From Alkaliflexus imshenetskii DSM 15055 (GTDB taxonomy: Bacteria; Bacteroidota; Bacteroidia; Bacteroidales; Marinilabiliaceae), in the NCBI RefSeq assembly GCF_000517065.1, contig NZ_KI912105.1, forward strand, positions 2,428,820-2,492,819: 64,000 nt of DNA, in the 5' to 3' direction. The notes beneath the pieces are model-generated. The model saw only the letters and a list, made by a program, of their open reading frames with translations. It searched no databases and was not told where the DNA came from. Made by a program: the position numbers and the translations under genes. Shown piece by piece: positions 18,751-27,828 of this stretch (position 1 is the first letter of the stretch; each line of letters begins with the position of its first letter).

Positions 18751-20783
18751 GACTATTACTTGTAATTCTGATGGTCGTAATCTGCTCTGGATTGATGAGA
18801 GCGCAATCTGAAGAAAATTTTAGACTGTGGGCGGCAGATGTTATTGAGAATATGGCAGCTTCCACCGAAGATGAGCTGGATTACTCATTCCTGATCGACG
18901 ATATAATGAAACTCTATTATCAACCACTTAATATCAACACCGCTCAGCGCGAAGATCTTCAGCGAATCTTTTTTCTTTCTGATGCGCACATCGAAGCGCT
19001 TCTGTTTCAAAGGTATCAGGTGGGGACTTTTTGGTCGGTGTATGAATTGCAGGCGGTTGAAGGATTTAACCGGCAAATAATTGAGTGGTTAGAACCTCTT
19101 ATTGTTTTTGAGCCAGCCCAATCTGCGCAAGTGCGAAAGTTCCGTTCTAGGGGCGATCTGTTTGTAAGAACCCAATGGACAATGGAAACGCCACGTGGCT
19201 ACAAAGCAGTTACAGATAATCCTCCACCATTTCAGGGAGATAAGATGAAATACTATTCGCGAATGGAATGGCAGCCAGCCAGAGCCATCGAAATCGGGTT
19301 TGTTACCGAAAAGGATCCCGGTGAGCCCATGTTCGATTCCAATATTGCAACAATGGATTACTTTTCTGGATATCTATCCTGGAAACCTGAGCGTTTTTTA
19401 CAACAGATAATAGTGGGACAGTTTCGCATGAGTTCCGGTCAGGGGCTTGCACTGCAAACAGGAATGGCAACACGCAAAAGTAATATGACCACCTCCATTC
19501 GAAATAGGAATGCCAATCACCGACCATCTTTGTCGGTTAACGAGTCTGGCGGGTTAAATGGTGTGCTGGTAAATTTGGGTACTTCCGGTTTTCGCATCAC
19601 GCCTTTTGTGTCAGTGAAGCAAATCGATGGCCGTTTATCAGAAAATGAAGCGGGTGAAATCATAATCGCTAGCCTGAAAACAGATGGTTACCACCGCACA
19701 CTTACCGAGCTCTCGCAACGACGCAATGTTCAGGAGGTGGCAGCCGGTTTCATGGGAAAGGTTCATTTAGGTCGCTTAATTCTTGAAGCGGGTCATCTGG
19801 AATATCGCTTAGAGTATCCATTGCTACCCGAGCCTCGACCTTATAACATCTATTATTTTAGAGGCAACCAGATGCGAAACAGCTGGTTGGCTTGTCAGGG
19901 TAGTGTTTCAAATGTTTTTCTGTTTTCCGAGATGGCGCTGAGTGCATCCTCTACACCGGCGGTTACAGGAGGGGCACTTTTCTCTGCCGGAGGTGGTATG
20001 GCCAACATGTCGCTAGGCTATCGTTATTTTCCTGTAGATTATTCAGCACCTTTTGGTGCGCCATTTTCTGAGTCTGGAAATGCTGCTGGTGAAACCGGAG
20101 TGTATGCCGGTTTGGAATTGGCTCTGCCTGCCGGCTTTTTATTGAATGCTTATCTGGATTATTATCAACATGAGTGGTTGAAGTACCAAACCCGCGCTCC
20201 ATCCAATGGGTATGATTTTCTTGGGTTACTTACCTATCGGCCTAAACGGACATGGGAATCGGGTTTGAGGTATAGATACAAAGAGAAGACAGTGAACTTG
20301 AGCACGGCTACGCCCGATTTTCCGGTTGGTGTGCAGAAGCAACATCAGGTCAGACTTCAAACCAGAATGTCGCCTGATGCCTCATGGACTTTTACCACAC
20401 GTGTGGATTGCCATTTTGTGAACGCACCGAATAAGACTGATGCTGAACCCGGGTTCTATCTTGCTCAGGATGTCCGGTATCGCAGTCCGGGTGGAAAATG
20501 GAATCTCATCACCAGATATGCGTTGATGGATGTGGATGAGTATGAAAACCGTATTTATGCATACGAACCAGATGTGTTGTACAGCTTTAGCACGCCCGCT
20601 TATTATGGCCGTGGTAGCAGATGGATTGTAATGGGGAAATGGACTGTGATGCGAAAAACCGATTTGTGGCTGCGATTTGCTCAGTGGCACTATACCAACC
20701 GGGAAACCATTGGTTCAGGAAATCTGACCATAAACAGTAATGTTGCCCGCGAGTGCCGCATCCAGATTCGAAAACGGTTTTAG
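18747..20783 (+). CDS. Helix-hairpin-helix domain outer-membrane protein
   Basis: A 678-residue exported protein with a signal peptide (about 1-19, ending MRAQ). Residues about 55-115 contain two ComEA-like helix-hairpin-helix units: LNINTAQREDLQRIFFLSDAHIEALL, then WSVYELQAVEGFNRQIIEWLEPLI. Residues about 125-678 are rich in alternating aromatic beta strands and end RIQIRKRF, as expected of a large beta-barrel. This HhH plus barrel layout recurs in Bacteroidota, but I know of no established function; HhH motifs usually bind DNA, so a DNA-handling surface role is a guess. It overlaps the preceding PorV-like gene by 4 bases. Confidence 0.65.
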   Translation: MRLLLVILMVVICSGLMRAQSEENFRLWAADVIENMAASTEDELDYSFLIDDIMKLYYQPLNINTAQREDLQRIFFLSDAHIEALLFQRYQVGTFWSVYELQAVEGFNRQIIEWLEPLIVFEPAQSAQVRKFRSRGDLFVRTQWTMETPRGYKAVTDNPPPFQGDKMKYYSRMEWQPARAIEIGFVTEKDPGEPMFDSNIATMDYFSGYLSWKPERFLQQIIVGQFRMSSGQGLALQTGMATRKSNMTTSIRNRNANHRPSLSVNESGGLNGVLVNLGTSGFRITPFVSVKQIDGRLSENEAGEIIIASLKTDGYHRTLTELSQRRNVQEVAAGFMGKVHLGRLILEAGHLEYRLEYPLLPEPRPYNIYYFRGNQMRNSWLACQGSVSNVFLFSEMALSASSTPAVTGGALFSAGGGMANMSLGYRYFPVDYSAPFGAPFSESGNAAGETGVYAGLELALPAGFLLNAYLDYYQHEWLKYQTRAPSNGYDFLGLLTYRPKRTWESGLRYRYKEKTVNLSTATPDFPVGVQKQHQVRLQTRMSPDASWTFTTRVDCHFVNAPNKTDAEPGFYLAQDVRYRSPGGKWNLITRYALMDVDEYENRIYAYEPDVLYSFSTPAYYGRGSRWIVMGKWTVMRKTDLWLRFAQWHYTNRETIGSGNLTINSNVARECRIQIRKRF

Positions 20784-20803
20784 AACACAGGAAGCAAGTG
20801 CGA

Positions 20804-22984
20804 TTAGTTGCCCACTTCTGAAATGAATTTTATGCGCACCATCCGAATTTCCTCTTCGGTAAATTCTCCTTCACCAAGTTCGTTGAGTGCTGTGGCCACA
20901 TCGTCGGTTTCAGCATCTTCTTTGAAATAGAGGAAAATATCGTCACGGTGCTCTTCGTCCATCACCTGATCGATGTAGTAATCTATGTTAACCCGGGTGC
21001 CGCTGTAAACAATAGACTCTAACTCCTTAAGCAAGTCGTTCATTTCTATGCCTTTACTTTCGGCAATATCATCAAGAGGCACTTTACGATCGATACTCTG
21101 TATGATGGCAATTTTTTGTTTGGATTTATTGGCTACCGATTTAACAACCAAATCAATGGGGCGGTCGATTTCGTTCTCTTCCACATGTCTTTGGATAAGC
21201 TGAACGAACTCATCTCCAAAGCGTTTGGCCTTTCCGGCACCCACGCCAGGCATATTCTGGAGTTCTTCCAGATTTATCGGATAATAGGTAGACATGGCTT
21301 CCAGCGAAGGATCCTGGAAAATAACAAAAGGCGGCAGATTCAACTTTTTGGATATCCGTTTTCGCAAATCCTTAAGCATCGAAAAGAGTTCCGGGTCAAC
21401 TGCAGCGGTTCCGCCTGTGGTTCGGGTCTCTTCCTCCATTTCATCATAGTCATGATTTTTGGTGAGCATGATGCTGAATGGGGCTTTTATGTAGTTGTAT
21501 CCTTTTTCACTAATCTTTAATAAGCCGTAGTTTTCTATTTCCTTTGTGATGATACCGGCCACAAGGGCATGGCGAATTACCGCATTCCAGAATTTGGCAT
21601 CGTTTTCGTCGCCCATTCCAAAAATCTCAAGATCCTGATGGCTGTATGATTTTACGCTGGAGGATAGTTTCCCGGTTAACACATCAACGACATGTTCTGC
21701 TTTGAATTTTTCTTTAATCTCCTGTATAACTTTTAGAACCTTTAAAACAGCATCTTGCCCTTCTATTTGCTCTTTGGGATTTACGCAGTTGTCGCAGCAA
21801 TCGCAATTCTCTTCCTGAAAAGTTTCACCAAAGTAGTGTAGCAGCAATTTTCTGCGACACAGTGAGGTTTCAGCATACGAAACGGTTTCAAAAAGAAGCT
21901 GTTTGCCAATTTCCTGCTCGGCGAGGGGTTTACCTTGCATAAACTTCTCCAGTTTTTGGATGTCCTGGTAACTGTAAAAAGTTATGCAGCGTCCTTCTCC
22001 ACCGTCGCGTCCGGCGCGTCCGGTTTCCTGATAGTAACCTTCCAGGCTCTTTGGGATGTCGTAATGGATTACGATGCGTACATCCGGTTTATCGATGCCC
22101 ATACCAAAAGCGATGGTTGCCACTATCACATTCACCTCTTCATGCAGAAACTTATCCTGATTGCCCGATCGGGTGGCGGCATCCATCCCTGCATGGTATG
22201 CCAGCGCTTTGATGCCGTTAACCTGAAGCATTTCAGCCAGCTCTTCTACTTTTTTACGACTCAGACAGTATATGATTGCCGACTTTCCGGCATTGTCTTT
22301 TAATATACGGATGATCTCTTTTGATGCATTTACTTTTGGACGTATATCGTAAAACAGATTTGGCCTGTTAAAAGAGGATTTGAAAACGCAGGCTTTTAAC
22401 ATGCCCAGAGTTTTCTGTATGTCGTGCTGCACTTTTGGCGTTGCAGTGGCGGTCAGAGCAATTACAGGTGCCTCGCCAATCTCATTTATAATGGGTCGAA
22501 TGCGTCTGTATTCGGGTCTGAAGTCGTGTCCCCATTCCGAAATGCAATGAGCCTCATCCACAGCGTAAAAGGATATTTTAATCTGCTTGAAGAACTGAAT
22601 ATTTTCCTCCTTGGTAAGTGATTCAGGTGCTACGTAAAGAAGTTTTGTTTTTCCCGACAACACATCTTCCTTTACTTGCGTAATAGCTGACTTTGTGAGT
22701 GAAGAGTTCAAGAAGTGAGCAATGCCGTCATCCTCGCTGAAATTGCGCATGGCATCAACCTGGTTCTTCATGAGAGCGATAAGCGGTGAAATGACAATGG
22801 CTGTCCCTTCTAATATCAATGCCGGTAACTGGTAACATAAAGATTTACCTCCGCCTGTTGGCATTAAAACGAACGTGTCGTTGCCATCGAGAACATTCTT
22901 AATGATCTCTTCCTGATTCCCTTTAAAGGTGTCAAACCCAAAATGCCTTTTTAGTTGGGCATTTAAATCAATGTGCTTTGTCAT
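20804..22984 (-). CDS. recQ: ATP-dependent DNA helicase RecQ
   Basis: A 726-residue superfamily 2 helicase (3'-5') for recombination and repair. Motif I is LMPTGGGKSLCYQLPA (about 39-54), motif II DEAH in AVDEAHCISEWGHDFRPEYRRI, motif VI QETGRAGRDG. The zinc-binding RQC part shows four cysteines (CRRKLLLHYFGE then CDCCDNC) near 375-400. An HRDC domain lies at about 530-610, and a C-terminal extension to 726 follows, longer than the E. coli enzyme but common in this phylum. Its 3' end faces the HhH protein with a 20-base gap. Confidence 0.96.
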   Translation of the reverse strand: MTKHIDLNAQLKRHFGFDTFKGNQEEIIKNVLDGNDTFVLMPTGGGKSLCYQLPALILEGTAIVISPLIALMKNQVDAMRNFSEDDGIAHFLNSSLTKSAITQVKEDVLSGKTKLLYVAPESLTKEENIQFFKQIKISFYAVDEAHCISEWGHDFRPEYRRIRPIINEIGEAPVIALTATATPKVQHDIQKTLGMLKACVFKSSFNRPNLFYDIRPKVNASKEIIRILKDNAGKSAIIYCLSRKKVEELAEMLQVNGIKALAYHAGMDAATRSGNQDKFLHEEVNVIVATIAFGMGIDKPDVRIVIHYDIPKSLEGYYQETGRAGRDGGEGRCITFYSYQDIQKLEKFMQGKPLAEQEIGKQLLFETVSYAETSLCRRKLLLHYFGETFQEENCDCCDNCVNPKEQIEGQDAVLKVLKVIQEIKEKFKAEHVVDVLTGKLSSSVKSYSHQDLEIFGMGDENDAKFWNAVIRHALVAGIITKEIENYGLLKISEKGYNYIKAPFSIMLTKNHDYDEMEEETRTTGGTAAVDPELFSMLKDLRKRISKKLNLPPFVIFQDPSLEAMSTYYPINLEELQNMPGVGAGKAKRFGDEFVQLIQRHVEENEIDRPIDLVVKSVANKSKQKIAIIQSIDRKVPLDDIAESKGIEMNDLLKELESIVYSGTRVNIDYYIDQVMDEEHRDDIFLYFKEDAETDDVATALNELGEGEFTEEEIRMVRIKFISEVGN

Positions 22985-23511
22985 AGAAAGACTTGCGTTG
23001 TTCCCCTGTATCTTTAGCTTGGATTAATGATTTGTTAGTGTTTTTTTTACGCTAATCAGTAAAAGGCTAACAAATATAATGGAAAAAAACATACTTCTCA
23101 TATTATTCCGGCTGTCAGCAAATAATGAAATTTGAAGGCCTCTATTCTAAAGAGAGGCTCTATGCGCTATTGTCCGGTTAAAAATAAGGAGTGAGCAGCT
23201 TCAAAGGCTGTGGAGATTTCCCGTTTTTGATGCCCAGCAAGGCGCCAGTAAATTTTCAATACTACCTGGGAAGCCAAACCCGCATTGTCACCCTTTCATG
23301 CTTTTCCCATGATTTTCATTTTCCAATATGAAGTTAGAAAAAGTTTTGGTGATTCACAACAAGTTGTGTTTTTGATTTGATAACAATATGTGTGGCAATG
23401 GCAATATGGCCTGTTTATGGTTGATGGGGCGCTTTGTTTTTTTATAAAAGATTTTCATGCTACGCATAAGCGAGTTATATTCGCAGAAAATATTTACTGA
23501 CTACTATTCGT
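22985..23511. other. recQ/tatC divergent intergenic region, 527 bp
   Basis: No supported gene on either strand. CAAATATA at 23071-23078, read as TATATTTG on the minus strand, fits the recQ -7 box. An imperfect 6-bp hairpin occurs at 23138-23158 (gcctct/agaggc) without a T-run. TATATTCG at 23476-23483 is a one-mismatch -7 box in front of tatC. The middle (about 23160-23340) has no recognised element. Confidence 0.45.
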
Positions 23512-24327
23512 ATGGGACTAAACAATAGAACGGAGATGTCGTTTCTCGATCATCTTGAAGAGTTGCGATGGCATATCATCCGCTCCTTTGCGTCGATTAT
23601 CGTATTTGCTGTTTTGGCGTTTGTATTTAAAAGTTTTGTGTTTGATGTGGTAATTCTTGGGCCAAGCCGTCCCGATTTTTTTACCAATCAATTTTTGTGC
23701 AATTTGTCTGCTACTTTTAATATGCCGGTACTTTGCATCAATCAGGTGCAGCTAAAGTTTCAGAATATTAACATGTCAGGCCAGTTTACAATGCACATCT
23801 GGATTGCTTTTGTGGCCGGAGCAATCGTATCTTTCCCATACATTTTCTGGGAGTTCTGGCGATTTGTTAAGCCAGCATTGTATGAGAATGAGGTGAAGCA
23901 CAGCCGTGGAGCTATTTTCGCTGCCAGTATGCTGTTCTCGCTGGGTATTTTGTTTGCCTATTATTTGATAGCTCCTTTGTCGGTCTATTTTTTGGGTAAC
24001 TATCAGGTTAGTGAAAGCGTCGAAAATATTATAAACTTTGGGTCGTATGTGTCCACCATCTCATCCATTGTACTTGCCAGCGGTGTGATGTTCGAATTGC
24101 CGGTGTTCATCTATTTTCTCAGTAAGGTAGGACTCGTCACCGCCTCCTTTCTTAAAAAGTATCGTCGGCATGCCATTGTTGTAGTGCTGGCTCTGGCGGC
24201 TATCATTACACCGCCCGATGTGATAAGTCAGATTATGGTATGCCTTCCGCTTATTGTTTTGTATGAGGCTGGTATAATAATTGCTAAAAGAGTAGAGAAG
24301 AAGAAAAAGCGCGAAATGGAATCCTAG
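23512..24327 (+). CDS. tatC: Twin-arginine translocase subunit TatC
   Basis: A 271-residue inner-membrane protein with six hydrophobic segments. The N-terminal MSFLDHLEELRWHIIRS (about 9-25) is the conserved TatC cytoplasmic signature that recognises twin-arginine signal peptides, and FPYIFWEFWRFVKPALYENE (about 107-126) is the other hallmark. It exports folded proteins together with TatA/B, whose genes are not in this window. The ATG at 23512 fits the signature position. The gene is followed after 44 bases by lptB. Confidence 0.95.
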   Translation: MGLNNRTEMSFLDHLEELRWHIIRSFASIIVFAVLAFVFKSFVFDVVILGPSRPDFFTNQFLCNLSATFNMPVLCINQVQLKFQNINMSGQFTMHIWIAFVAGAIVSFPYIFWEFWRFVKPALYENEVKHSRGAIFAASMLFSLGILFAYYLIAPLSVYFLGNYQVSESVENIINFGSYVSTISSIVLASGVMFELPVFIYFLSKVGLVTASFLKKYRRHAIVVVLALAAIITPPDVISQIMVCLPLIVLYEAGIIIAKRVEKKKKREMES

Positions 24328-24371
24328 CGTTGTGCGCTATTGAGTGCACAATGGTATAATATATCTTCAGA

Positions 24372-25133
24372 ATGGAAAAGGATGGAATGTTGCTCTATAC
24401 CAAAGATTTGGTTAAACGGTATAAAAACCGAACTGTGGTTAAGGGTGTCTCTGTTGAGGTAAAACAAGGAGAGATAGTGGGTTTGCTTGGCCCTAACGGC
24501 GCCGGTAAAACAACTACTTTTTACATGATGGTAGGGCTGATAACGCCCAATGCCGGAGAGATTTATCTGAATGAGGATAAGATTACCCGCGAGCCGGTTT
24601 ACCGGCGGGCACAAAAAGGGATTGGTTATCTGGCTCAGGAGGCCAGCGTGTTTCGCAACCTCAGTGTAGAGGATAACATCAAGGCGGTGCTTGAGATGAC
24701 AGATTTCTCAAAAGAGTATCAACGCCACAGAGTGGAGGAATTGCTCGAAGAATTTAGTCTTACACATATCCGAAAAAGCAAAGGCATACAACTTTCAGGT
24801 GGTGAGCGGCGACGCACCGAAATAGCCCGTGCTTTGGCAATAAATCCCAGATTCATCTTGCTCGATGAGCCGTTTGCAGGGGTTGACCCAATTGCCGTAC
24901 GCGACATACAGGAGATTGTGGCTAAGCTTAAGTTTAAGAACATTGGCATTTTGATTACCGACCACAACGTACACGAAACGCTTTCAATTACCGATCGAGC
25001 CTATTTGTTGTTTGAGGGGAACATTCTTAAGGCCGGTACAGCCGAAGAGCTTGCCGAAGACCCCGATGTTCGCAGGGTTTATTTGGGTGACGATTTTATT
25101 CTACGCCGTCGTACCTTTGATGTAGAGAAGTAA
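24372..25133 (+). CDS. lptB: LPS export ABC transporter ATPase LptB
   Basis: A 253-residue cytoplasmic ATPase that powers extraction of lipopolysaccharide from the inner membrane with LptFG/LptC. Walker [10 protein letters not shown] (about 39-47), Q-loop in [14 protein letters not shown] signature LSGGERRR (about 144-151), Walker [14 protein letters not shown] (about 165-177) and the switch His in TDHNVHE. The signature and the GYLAQE motif separate LptB from general ABC ATPases. An internal Met at residue 6 is an alternative start. Confidence 0.93.
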   Translation: MEKDGMLLYTKDLVKRYKNRTVVKGVSVEVKQGEIVGLLGPNGAGKTTTFYMMVGLITPNAGEIYLNEDKITREPVYRRAQKGIGYLAQEASVFRNLSVEDNIKAVLEMTDFSKEYQRHRVEELLEEFSLTHIRKSKGIQLSGGERRRTEIARALAINPRFILLDEPFAGVDPIAVRDIQEIVAKLKFKNIGILITDHNVHETLSITDRAYLLFEGNILKAGTAEELAEDPDVRRVYLGDDFILRRRTFDVEK

Positions 25134-25189
25134 TTCTGACATCGCGAAACAATAATTTTGCTTTTTTGTAGATTTTTTTTGCCCGGATA

Positions 25190-25220
25190 TTGTGAAATAA
25201 CAAAAATGATTTTACCTTTG
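25190..25220 (+). promoter_or_regulatory. Bacteroidota-type promoter for tRNA-Leu
   Basis: TTG (25190-25192), a 20-base spacer and TACCTTTG (25213-25220), an exact TAnnTTTG match. The predicted start lies just before the tRNA at 25235. Confidence 0.75.
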
Positions 25221-25234
25221 CACGGCGTTTTTGA

Positions 25235-25316
25235 GCGGACGTGGCGTAATTGGTAGCCGCGCCAGACTTAGGATCTGGTGCCGTAAGGCGTGGGGGTTCG
25301 AGTCCCTTCGTCCGCA
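25235..25316 (+). tRNA. tRNA-Leu (anticodon UAG)
   Basis: An 82-base class II tRNA. The 7-bp acceptor stem pairs GCGGACG (25235-25241) with CGTCCGC (25309-25315), followed by discriminator A. The anticodon stem CCAGA/TCTGG closes the loop CTTAGGA, giving anticodon TAG, which reads CUA leucine codons. The long variable arm (TGCCGTAAGGCGT region) and the T-loop GGTTCGAGTCC are present. The CCA end is not encoded. Confidence 0.97.
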
Positions 25317-25330
25317 CAAATAAAATAAGG

Positions 25331-25375
25331 AAAACCGCCTGGCTAACGATGTATATCGAAAGTGAGGCGGTTTTT
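25331..25375 (+). terminator. Intrinsic terminator of tRNA-Leu
   Basis: A 10-bp perfect stem, 25331-25340 with 25365-25374 (aaaaccgcct / aggcggtttt), ending in five Ts. The 24-base loop has a small inner cgat/atcg helix. Confidence 0.85.
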
Positions 25376-25413
25376 AAGTATAAAACGGTGAAGTGAAAGT
25401 TTGACGTAAGGTG

Positions 25414-25444
25414 TTGTGACATTGTAAATGCTTCATTACCTTTG
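25414..25444 (+). promoter_or_regulatory. Bacteroidota-type promoter for tig-clpP-clpX
   Basis: TTG (25414-25416), a 20-base spacer and TACCTTTG (25437-25444), the same layout and -7 box as the tRNA promoter. Transcription would start near 25451, which leaves a leader of about 180 bases before the tig start codon. Confidence 0.75.
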
Positions 25445-25466
25445 CGGTGACTTTTATCAGCGTTTT

Positions 25467-25491
25467 GTTGTTTCAGGATTACTGAAACAAC
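25467..25491 (+). promoter_or_regulatory. Hairpin at the 5' end of the tig leader
   Basis: A perfect 10-bp inverted repeat, gttgtttcag (25467-25476) and ctgaaacaac (25482-25491), with a 5-base loop, starts about 16 bases after the predicted transcription start. No T-run follows, so it is not a terminator. It may stabilise the mRNA or be a regulatory structure. Confidence 0.5.
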
Positions 25492-25632
25492 GGCTTGACA
25501 AAAGGTTCAAAAGCCTCCCGGTGGAATTGTCGGAATCGATACATACGGGTTAGGCATACTTGAAGCAGATTTGATTCCACATTTTTTTCACGGATTACAT
25601 CAGTAGCCAATTAATTTATTTACTTAATTCTC

Positions 25633-26994
25633 ATGAATATCACTAGGGAAAACATCGACGAGCTGAATGCGGTTATTAAGCTGACCATTGAGAAAAGCGA
25701 TTATGAAACACGTGTGGCCGACGTTCTTAAATCTTATCAGAAGAAGGCGCAGTTGCCTGGTTTCCGCCCCGGAAAAGTACCTGCCGGACTTCTCAAAAAG
25801 ATGTACGGCAACGCTATTTTGGTAGATGAAATCAACAAACTTGTTTCTGAAAAGCTTTCTGGTTACCTAACCGAAAATAAGTTGGATATTCTGGGTGAAC
25901 CTCTGCCAAGCGAGTCGCAAGAACCTATTGATTTCGATACTCAGGATAGTTTCGATTTTGCTTTTGATATTGCACTAAACCCTGCTATCGAAGTAAAACT
26001 TTCAAAAAGGGATAAAGTGCCATATTATACCATACAGATAACTGACGACATGCTCGATGGTCAGGTGAAAAGCATGACAAGTCGTTTTGGAAGCAGCCAA
26101 AAGGTTGAGGTTGTAGGCGCTGAGTCATTGGTTAAGGGTGATTTTATTCAACTCGATGGCAACGGAAACGTACTCGAGGGAGGAATCGTGGCCGAAGACG
26201 CTGTGATGTCACTTGCCATTGTGAAGGATGAAGCTGAAAAAGGCAAACTACTCGGTAAAGCCGTAGGTGATGAGGTTGTGTTCGAACCCAAAAAATCATT
26301 CCCCAACGATACTGAGATATCATATTTGTTGAAGATTACCAAAGAGCAGGCCGCTGAAGTTTCAGGCGAGTTCCGCTTTGTTGTGAATGAAATAACCGAG
26401 TTTGTAGATCCCGAGCTTAATCAGGACCTTTTTGATAAGCTTTTTGGGCCAGGCGCTGTGACTTCAAAAGAAGAGATGGAAGCGAAAGTAAAAGCCGATC
26501 TCGAGAAAAACTTTGTGATGGAGTCAGACTATCGTTTTTCGATGGATGCGCGTGAGAAACTCACAAGCAAGATTGATGTTGCCTTACCCGAAGCATTTCT
26601 TAAGCGTTGGATGAAAGCAACCAACCAGGGCGAGAATAAAGTTACCGATGAGGACATCGACAGAGATATGCCAAAGTTCCTGGAGGACTTGAAGTGGCAA
26701 CTTGTTAAAAATGAGATTGTAAAATCAAATGATATCAAGATTGAGCAGCAGGATTTGGTCGAATTTGCCAAAAAATCTGCCCGTCTTCAGTTTATGCAGT
26801 ATGGCCTCTCCAATTTACCCGATGAGCATATCGAAAGCTATGCCATGGATATGCTGAAAAATCAGGAGCAAGGTCGTCGTTTCGCTGAGGGTGCCATCAA
26901 CGAAAAGGTAATGGCATTCATTAAAGAAGCTGTAAAATTGGATGAGAAAGAGGTAACCCGCGACGAATTCAATAAATTGTTTGACAATAATTAA
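25633..26994 (+). CDS. tig: Trigger factor
   Basis: A 453-residue ribosome-bound chaperone that meets nascent chains. The ribosome-binding domain (about 1-115) carries the tail signature LPGFRPGKVPAGLLKKMYG (near 37-55). The middle part (about 150-245), where the FKBP-type PPIase sits in E. coli, is only weakly FKBP-like, as is usual in this phylum. A helical C-terminal substrate-binding domain follows. It begins the tig-clpP-clpX gene string. Confidence 0.95.
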   Translation: MNITRENIDELNAVIKLTIEKSDYETRVADVLKSYQKKAQLPGFRPGKVPAGLLKKMYGNAILVDEINKLVSEKLSGYLTENKLDILGEPLPSESQEPIDFDTQDSFDFAFDIALNPAIEVKLSKRDKVPYYTIQITDDMLDGQVKSMTSRFGSSQKVEVVGAESLVKGDFIQLDGNGNVLEGGIVAEDAVMSLAIVKDEAEKGKLLGKAVGDEVVFEPKKSFPNDTEISYLLKITKEQAAEVSGEFRFVVNEITEFVDPELNQDLFDKLFGPGAVTSKEEMEAKVKADLEKNFVMESDYRFSMDAREKLTSKIDVALPEAFLKRWMKATNQGENKVTDEDIDRDMPKFLEDLKWQLVKNEIVKSNDIKIEQQDLVEFAKKSARLQFMQYGLSNLPDEHIESYAMDMLKNQEQGRRFAEGAINEKVMAFIKEAVKLDEKEVTRDEFNKLFDNN

Positions 26995-27012
26995 CGTGGG
27001 AAAGGGTAGGGT

Positions 27013-27042
27013 AACCCAATGTTTTTAGTAAATTGGGTTTTG
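27013..27042 (+). terminator. Weak terminator-like hairpin between tig and clpP
   Basis: Stem aacccaat (27013-27020) with attgggtt (27032-27039), an 11-base loop and only four Ts. It could partly reduce transcription into clpP. Confidence 0.4.
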
Positions 27043-27062
27043 CTAACCAAAAAACAATTACA

Positions 27063-27743
27063 ATGACTGATCCAAAAGATTTCTATAAGTACGCTACCAA
27101 ACACATGGGCATCAATAGCATGATGATGGACAAATATATGTCTGTCGCTAACAGCTATATATCCCCAACCATTATTGAAGAGCGTCAGTTGAATATTGCC
27201 ACCATGGACGTGTTTTCGCGTTTGATGATGGATCGTATCATCTTCCTTGGCTTACCCATCGATGATTATGTTGCCAATATCATACAGGCGCAGTTGTTAT
27301 ATCTTGATTCAAGCGACCCCTCAAAGGACATTTCAATCTATTTCAATACGCCTGGTGGTTCAGTGTATGCCGGTCTCGGTATATATGACACCATGCAGTA
27401 CATTTCATCTGATGTGGCCACAATTTGTACCGGAATGGCTGCTTCGATGGGGGCAGTGTTGTTAACAGCGGGAACCAAAGGTAAACGCTCGGCTTTGAAG
27501 CATTCACGAATAATGATTCACCAGCCAATGGGCGGTGCGCAGGGGCAATCTGTTGACATTGAGATTACTACCCGTGAAATTGTGAAGTTGCGTAAAGAAC
27601 TCTATACCATTATTGCAGATCATTCAGGCAATCCTTACAAGAAAATCGAAAAGGACTCTGACCGTGATTTTTGGATGACGGCTGAGGAAGCAAAGGCTTA
27701 TGGCATGATTGATGATGTGTTGGTACGTGAGAAGAAGAAGTAA
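27063..27743 (+). CDS. clpP: ATP-dependent Clp protease proteolytic subunit
   Basis: A 226-residue serine protease that forms the ClpP barrel and degrades proteins fed by ClpX. The nucleophile is Ser128 in GMAASMG, the base His153 in MIHQPMGG, with the Asp further on. The substrate-strand motif [11 protein letters not shown] is near 94-104. ATG at 27063 is chosen over an in-frame TTG at 27033, which would lie in the preceding hairpin. The N-terminus is about 30 residues longer than mature ClpP, consistent with a processed propeptide. Confidence 0.96.
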   Translation: MTDPKDFYKYATKHMGINSMMMDKYMSVANSYISPTIIEERQLNIATMDVFSRLMMDRIIFLGLPIDDYVANIIQAQLLYLDSSDPSKDISIYFNTPGGSVYAGLGIYDTMQYISSDVATICTGMAASMGAVLLTAGTKGKRSALKHSRIMIHQPMGGAQGQSVDIEITTREIVKLRKELYTIIADHSGNPYKKIEKDSDRDFWMTAEEAKAYGMIDDVLVREKKK

Positions 27744-27765
27744 GGTTTTTTAATTGATAAAAGTT

Positions 27766-27799
27766 ATGCAGAACCCGGTTGTTATGGCCGGTTCTGCAT
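27766..27799 (+). terminator. Hairpin in the clpP-clpX gap
   Basis: atgcagaac-c-cgg (27766-27778, one bulged C) pairs with ccggttctgcat (27788-27799). The following sequence is only moderately T-rich, so it may be a partial terminator or processing site. Confidence 0.45.
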
Positions 27800-27828
27800 A
27801 ATCTGTTATTTGAAGTAGAGTAAATTAT

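Noticed and set aside
23138-23158. Hairpin gcctct/agaggc downstream of nothing in the recQ-tatC gap
   Set aside because: Short stem, no T-run on either strand and no gene ending nearby.
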